Shown piece by piece: positions 59,399-64,000 of a stretch of 64,000 nt of DNA. Origin of the DNA: an uncultured Oscillospiraceae bacterium (GTDB lineage Bacteria; Bacillota; Clostridia; Oscillospirales; Oscillospiraceae); assembly GCA_934565655.1 (NCBI GenBank), contig CAKTIE010000001.1, forward strand, positions 124,001-188,000. The letters run 5' to 3'. Below the pieces are notes generated by a model. That model saw only the letters and a list, made by a program, of their open reading frames with translations, searched no databases and was not told the origin of the DNA. A program made the translations under genes and the position numbers. Each line of letters begins with the position of its first letter. The stretch's first letter is position 1.

Positions 59399-61300
59399 TT
59401 GAAAGATTGGGATCGTTTAATCACGGTGGAACAGATGGAAGCTGCCACGGCCATGCTGCTGGAAAACGGCGCCAAGGTCGGTGCGGATTCCTGGCAACAG
59501 CGCGCAAAGAACCAGACCCCTCACTGCGGCTTCGGCGAAGCAGGCACCTGCTGCCGTATCTGCTCCATGGGCCCCTGCCGCATCACCCCCAAGGCACCCC
59601 GCGGCATCTGCGGCTGCGATGTTCACGGCATCGTCGGCAGAAACTATCTGCGCTTCACCGCCGGTGGCTCCGCCACCCACTCCGACCATGGTCGTGAGAT
59701 CATGCACACCCTGTACCAGACCCGCGAGGGAGGCAACTATCAGGTCAAGGACCCCGATAAGCTGATCCGCATCGCCAAGGAATGGGGTGTGGAGACCGAG
59801 GGCAAGGACATCTATGACCTGGCCCACGAGATGGCCGAGATCGGCCTGCTGGAATACGGTAAGCCCTTCGGCGTGCAGCGTTTCCTCAAGCGCGCGCCCG
59901 AGCATACCCAGGAGCTGTGGAACAAGGCCGGTATCGAGCCCCGCGCCATTGACCGCGAGGTGTCCCAGTCTCTGCATATGACCCATATGGGCTGTTCCTC
60001 CCTGCCGGAGGCACTGATCCGTCAGTCCCTGCGCGCCGGTCTGTCCGACGGTTGGGGCGGCTCCATGATGGGTACGGAATTCTCCGACGTTATGTTCGGC
60101 ACCCCCAAGCCCATCGACACCACCGCCAACATCGGCGTGATGGAGAAGGATAACGTCAACATCATCGTTCACGGCCACGATCCCTCCCTGTCCGAGATGA
60201 TCGTGTTCTATGCCAACGACCCCGAGATGATCGCCTACGCCAAGGAGAACGGCGCCAAGGGCATCACCGTGGCCGGTGTGTGCTGCACCAGCAACGAGGT
60301 CACCATGCGTCACGGCATCCCCATGGCCGGTAACTTCCTGAGCCAGGAGAACGTGGTGCTGACCGGCGCCTGCGAGGCCATCGTGGTGGACGTGCAGTGC
60401 ATCTTCCCCGCCCTGGGCCCCCTGAGCAAGTGCTTCCACACCAAGTTCATCACCACCTCTCCCATCGCCCGCATCCCCGACTCCGATTTCATCGAGTTCC
60501 ATGCCGAGAGCGCCGGTGAGAACGCCAAGAATATCGTCAAGACCGCCATCGAGAACTTCAAGAACCGCCGTCCCGAGCTGGTCAACATCCCCGACCTGAA
60601 GACCAAGGCCCGCGTGGGCTACTCTCTGGAGGCCATCAAGAAGGAGCTGGACGGCGTGTGCAACTCCCATGTGGATACATACGGCACCACCAAGCCCCTG
60701 ATCGACTGCGTCAAGGCCGGTGTGCTGCGGGGCGCCGTGGCCATGGTGGGCTGCAATAACCCCAAGGTCCGTCCCGACACCGCGCATATTGAGCTGATGA
60801 AGAAGCTGCTGAAGAACGACATCATCGTCATTCTGTCCGGCTGTTCCGCTCAGGCTGCCGCCAAGGCCGGCTTGATGGATCCCGCCGCCAAGGAATACTG
60901 CGGCGAGGGCCTCAAGCGCGTGTGCGAGCTGGTGGGCATTCCCCCTGTGCTGCACATGGGCTCCTGCGTGGATATCTCCCGCATGATGCTGCTGGCCTCC
61001 GACATCGCCAAGGATTGGGGCATCAACATCTCCCAGATCCCCCTGTGCGGCTGCGCACCCGAGTGGATGAGCGAGAAGGCCGTCTCCATCGGCAACTATG
61101 TGGTCGCCACCGGTATCGACACCTACCTGGGCGTGGATCCCTACACCAAGGGCTCCAGCGAGGTGGTGGAGCTGCTGCAGGGTGAGCACGGCGTGAAGGA
61201 TTGGGTGGAAGCCCGCTTCATCGTGGACACCGATATCGAGAGCCTGGGCGACAAGATGATCGCCGGTATCGAGGCCAAGCGCGCCGCGCTGGGCATCTGA
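59399..61300 (+). CDS. cooS: Anaerobic carbon-monoxide dehydrogenase, catalytic subunit
   Basis: 633 residues, the usual length. TTG start at 59399, chosen because AGGAGG sits eight nt before. Cysteine motifs CGFGEAGTCCRICSMGPCRI (B and D clusters), GICGCDVHG, IIVHGHDPSLSEM (a His of the C-cluster region), GVCCTSNE, MVGCNNPK, LSGCSAQAA and HMGSCVDISRM around the Ni-Fe-S C-cluster. Interconverts CO2 and CO; with AcsB it makes the carbonyl branch of acetyl-CoA. Own promoter; leads the cluster. Confidence 0.97.
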   Translation: MKDWDRLITVEQMEAATAMLLENGAKVGADSWQQRAKNQTPHCGFGEAGTCCRICSMGPCRITPKAPRGICGCDVHGIVGRNYLRFTAGGSATHSDHGREIMHTLYQTREGGNYQVKDPDKLIRIAKEWGVETEGKDIYDLAHEMAEIGLLEYGKPFGVQRFLKRAPEHTQELWNKAGIEPRAIDREVSQSLHMTHMGCSSLPEALIRQSLRAGLSDGWGGSMMGTEFSDVMFGTPKPIDTTANIGVMEKDNVNIIVHGHDPSLSEMIVFYANDPEMIAYAKENGAKGITVAGVCCTSNEVTMRHGIPMAGNFLSQENVVLTGACEAIVVDVQCIFPALGPLSKCFHTKFITTSPIARIPDSDFIEFHAESAGENAKNIVKTAIENFKNRRPELVNIPDLKTKARVGYSLEAIKKELDGVCNSHVDTYGTTKPLIDCVKAGVLRGAVAMVGCNNPKVRPDTAHIELMKKLLKNDIIVILSGCSAQAAAKAGLMDPAAKEYCGEGLKRVCELVGIPPVLHMGSCVDISRMMLLASDIAKDWGINISQIPLCGCAPEWMSEKAVSIGNYVVATGIDTYLGVDPYTKGSSEVVELLQGEHGVKDWVEARFIVDTDIESLGDKMIAGIEAKRAALGI

Positions 61301-61336
61301 TCAGAGCCGTATCTTGACTGAGGAAAGGTCGAACCA

Positions 61337-62101
61337 ATGAAAGTAGCCATTACCGGAAAGGGCGGCGTAGGCAAGACGACGCTCTCCTCCACGCTGGCCC
61401 GCCTGTACGCCGACGAAGGTCGTACCGTGCTGGCCGCCGACGTGGACCCGGACGCCAATCTGGGATTGGCCCTGGGCCTGACGGAGGAGGAGGTCAATTC
61501 CATCACCCCCATTTCCAAAATGCGTCAGCTGGTAGAGGAGCGCACCGGCGCCACCTATACCAATAAATTCTTCAAGCTGAACCCGCAGGTCAGCGATATC
61601 CCCGATAAGTTTGCCCGGGACATCAACGGCGTCAAGCTGCTGGTGATGGGCACGGTGGAGACCGGCGGCGGCGGCTGCGTCTGCCCCGAGCATGTGATGC
61701 TCAAGTCCATCCTGTCCGCACTGGTGTTCCGCAAGGATGACGTGGTGATCATGGACATGGAGGCGGGGCTGGAGCATCTGGGCCGCGGCACCGCCGGGTG
61801 CATGGATCGCTTCATCGTGGTCATTGAGCCGGGCGCCAGAAGCGTGCAGACCTATGAAAAGGTGAAGCAGCTGGCCGCCGACCTTGGCGTCACCAAGGTG
61901 GACGTGGTGGCCAACAAGATCCGGGACGACGCGGACCGTGAATTCGTCCGCTCCCGCATCCCGGAGGAGAACCTGCTGGGCTTTATCAGCTATGACGCCG
62001 AGGTCATTGATGCCGACCGGCGCGGCCTTTCCCCTTACGATGTCAGCCCCAGGGCCGTGGAGGAGATCCGGGCCATCAAGGCGCGCATCGACGAGACATG
62101 A
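61337..62101 (+). CDS. cooC: CooC-type nickel-insertion ATPase
   Basis: 254 residues, MinD/SIMIBI fold. Deviant Walker A GKGGVGKTTL, Walker B MDMEAGLEHLGRG, and the CxC pair GGCVCPEH that binds nickel or zinc between the two subunits. Matures the Ni site of CODH (or of ACS, the AcsF role). GAGGAAAGG precedes; it is between cooS and acsB, which fixes its role well. Confidence 0.94.
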   Translation: MKVAITGKGGVGKTTLSSTLARLYADEGRTVLAADVDPDANLGLALGLTEEEVNSITPISKMRQLVEERTGATYTNKFFKLNPQVSDIPDKFARDINGVKLLVMGTVETGGGGCVCPEHVMLKSILSALVFRKDDVVIMDMEAGLEHLGRGTAGCMDRFIVVIEPGARSVQTYEKVKQLAADLGVTKVDVVANKIRDDADREFVRSRIPEENLLGFISYDAEVIDADRRGLSPYDVSPRAVEEIRAIKARIDET

Positions 62102-62126
62102 ATTATTGAAAGGATGAAATAGATCA

Positions 62127-64000
62127 ATGGGATTATTTGACAGAGTATTCAGAGGCTCCGACGAGATGTTTGCCAAGGCGGAGGCAGAGATCAACGCCGT
62201 CGTCGCCGAGCTGGGCGAGTCCGCTCCCATGAAGATGCCGGACACGGCCTACTACCTGTCCTGCATTTACGCCTATCTGGGCAAGAAGGTCACCACCCTG
62301 GGCGAGCTGCGCGATACGCTGGCCGACGTGAAGGCCATGATGACCCGCGAGTATAAGACCAAGGATATCTTCACCTCCGGTGTTGGCACTGCCATCGCCG
62401 CCGAGATGATCGAGGCCTGCAAGTATGCCCGCAACCCCGACCCCTATGCCGGCACCAACTACCACGGCCATTTCACCGACGCCGAGGTCCGTACCCTGGG
62501 CGTGCCTCTGGTCACCCGCGACATCCCCGGCTTCGTGGTCATGATCGGCCCCGCTCCCACCAAGGAGGAGGCCCTGGAGACCGTCAAGGGCTATCAGTCC
62601 CGCGGTATCTTCGTGTTCCTGATCGGCGGTATCATTGACCAGCTGATCGAGTGCGGCATGACCATGAACTTCGACGTCCGCGTCGTCCCCGTGGGCGAGG
62701 ACATCTGGTCCGTGGGCCACATCATCTCTCTGGTGGTTCGCGCCGCCTTCATCTTCGGCGCTGTCCAGCCCGGCGATTATGACGGCCATATCGACTACTC
62801 CTTCCACCGCATCTTCGCGTTCGTCAACGCCTACGCTCCCGTGCCCGACATCACCGTGGCCTGCGGCGCCGGCGCCATCCAGCTGGGCTTCCCCGTCATC
62901 ACCAACGATACCGATGACATGTGGGCTGTTCCCAAGTCCCTGATCATCAACGAGAACACCCAGGACTGGATCGAGACCTCTCTGGAGGCCCGCGACATCA
63001 AGATCAAGGTCACCAACATCGACATCCCCGTGGCCTTCTCCAACGCCTTCGAGGGCGAGATCATCCGCAAGAACGACACCCAGATTGAGATCGACGGCTC
63101 CCGCGTGGACTGCTGCGAGTTCTGCCGCACCGAGGAGGCCCAGAATATCGAGGATCACGCCATCATTCTGGATGGCCCCGATTTCGACGAGTTCGAGCCC
63201 GGCTCCAAGATCTGCCTGACCATCACCCTGGAGGTGGCCGGCAAGTCCTGGCAGACCGACTTCGAGCCGGTTGTTGAGCGTAAGTTCCACAACTTCCTCA
63301 ACTGCATCGAGGGCGTCATGCACACCGGCCAGCGCGATATGATCCGCGTCCGCGTGTCCAAGTCCGCCTTCGAGGCCGGCTTCCGCGCCCGTCACCTGGG
63401 CGAGGTGCTGTATGCCAAGGTCAAGGGCGAGTATGAGACCGTGGTGGATAAGTGCCAGGTCCGCATCTGCACCCGTCCCGAGGGCTGTAAGGAGATCCGC
63501 GCCAAGGCCAACGAGGCATTTGTGGCCCGCGACGCCCGCCTGAAGTCCATGACCGACGAGTCCGTGGATAAGTTCTACACCTGCATCCTGTGTCAGGCAT
63601 TCTCCCCCAGCCACGTCTGCATCGTCACCCCCGAGCGTCTGGGTCTGTGCGGCGCTGTGTCCTGGCTGGATGCCAAGGCCACCAATGAGCTGGATCCCAA
63701 CGGCCCCTGCCAGATCGTCCCCAAGGATCGTTGCCTGGACGAGCGTCTGGGCGCTTACGAGGACGTCAACGAGGCCGTCAGCAAGTACTCTCACGGCGCT
63801 CTGGAGCGCGTGACCCTGTACTCCATTCTGGAGGATCCCATGACCTCCTGCGGCTGCTTCGAGTGCATCTGCGGCATCGAGCCCATGTCCAACGGCGTGG
63901 TCATCACCAACCGTGAGCATGTGGGCATGACGCCTCTGGGCATGAGCTTCTCCGAGATGGCCTCCATGACCGGCGGCGGCGTTCAGACCCCTGGTTTCAT
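62127..64000 (+). CDS. acsB: CO-methylating acetyl-CoA synthase beta subunit (cut by window end)
   Basis: 624 codons visible of about 705-730. The A-cluster ligands are all present: Cys486, 489, 498 and 508 for the [4Fe-4S] part (CILCQAF...) and Cys575-Gly-Cys577 (CGCFEC) for the Ni site; the spacing equals that of Moorella AcsB. Condenses CO, a methyl group from the corrinoid protein and CoA. ATG 62127 has a distant AAAGGA. Other acs genes (C, D, E) would lie beyond the window. Confidence 0.97.
   Translation, partial: MGLFDRVFRGSDEMFAKAEAEINAVVAELGESAPMKMPDTAYYLSCIYAYLGKKVTTLGELRDTLADVKAMMTREYKTKDIFTSGVGTAIAAEMIEACKYARNPDPYAGTNYHGHFTDAEVRTLGVPLVTRDIPGFVVMIGPAPTKEEALETVKGYQSRGIFVFLIGGIIDQLIECGMTMNFDVRVVPVGEDIWSVGHIISLVVRAAFIFGAVQPGDYDGHIDYSFHRIFAFVNAYAPVPDITVACGAGAIQLGFPVITNDTDDMWAVPKSLIINENTQDWIETSLEARDIKIKVTNIDIPVAFSNAFEGEIIRKNDTQIEIDGSRVDCCEFCRTEEAQNIEDHAIILDGPDFDEFEPGSKICLTITLEVAGKSWQTDFEPVVERKFHNFLNCIEGVMHTGQRDMIRVRVSKSAFEAGFRARHLGEVLYAKVKGEYETVVDKCQVRICTRPEGCKEIRAKANEAFVARDARLKSMTDESVDKFYTCILCQAFSPSHVCIVTPERLGLCGAVSWLDAKATNELDPNGPCQIVPKDRCLDERLGAYEDVNEAVSKYSHGALERVTLYSILEDPMTSCGCFECICGIEPMSNGVVITNREHVGMTPLGMSFSEMASMTGGGVQTPGF

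Overview
The window is high-GC (roughly 60 percent) DNA from a spore-forming, strictly anaerobic Firmicute, most likely a gut member of the Oscillospiraceae (Clostridia). This rests on spoIID- and bofA-type sporulation genes, a yaaL-bofA pair, M-box and T-box riboswitches, and a CO dehydrogenase/acetyl-CoA synthase cluster of the Wood-Ljungdahl pathway. The genus is inference only. No rRNA, tRNA or CRISPR array was recognised.

Layout. 1-4405: the end of aspartate-semialdehyde dehydrogenase, a membrane spermidine-synthase fusion, a DUF2461 protein and an aminotransferase. 5062-9599: a SpoIID protein, then an operon of response regulator, histidine kinase and HtrA protease. 9621-12426: two half-size TauE/SafE exporters, a DUF1540 protein, and mgtE behind an M-box magnesium riboswitch. 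12491-24188: DNA-repair genes (radC, uvrB, uvrA, recD2, comF) mixed with an EamA transporter, TraX and YbaK. 24388-29923: mreB, a lipoprotein gene between two copies of the tadA 3' end, tadA, yaaL-bofA, a TtcA-like enzyme and rplM-rpsI.

29922-44511 is a genomic island in the 3' end of rpsI. A 48-bp near-identical copy of the rpsI tail lies at each end, arm-site-like repeats lie just inside both ends, and a truncated tyrosine integrase sits at the right end. Typical integrative-element backbone genes flank an 8.7-kb cargo on the minus strand: an APC permease, two YtcJ-type amidohydrolases, a P1-family (DmpA-like) peptidase, an Asp/Glu racemase, a beta-lactamase-fold serine hydrolase and a SARP/BTAD regulator. 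The cargo looks like an uptake and breakdown route for unusual (D-, beta- or N-acylated) amino-acid amides or small peptides. The element has lost its integrase body and shows no conjugation genes, so it is probably fixed or movable only in trans.

44603-64000: an S66 carboxypeptidase, an ECF sigma factor with its membrane partner, and an M20 amidohydrolase-transporter operon. That operon is preceded by an unannotated 48-codon, aromatic-rich leader ORF with terminator hairpins (candidate attenuator). Then come a nitrilase, an rRNA methyltransferase, an XRE regulator pair, a DUF11 protein, a double-OB SSB and a radical SAM protein. trpS-trpB2 follow under a tryptophan T-box, and the window ends in cooS-cooC-acsB, the last gene cut by the window edge. 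Several small palindromic repeat families lie between genes.
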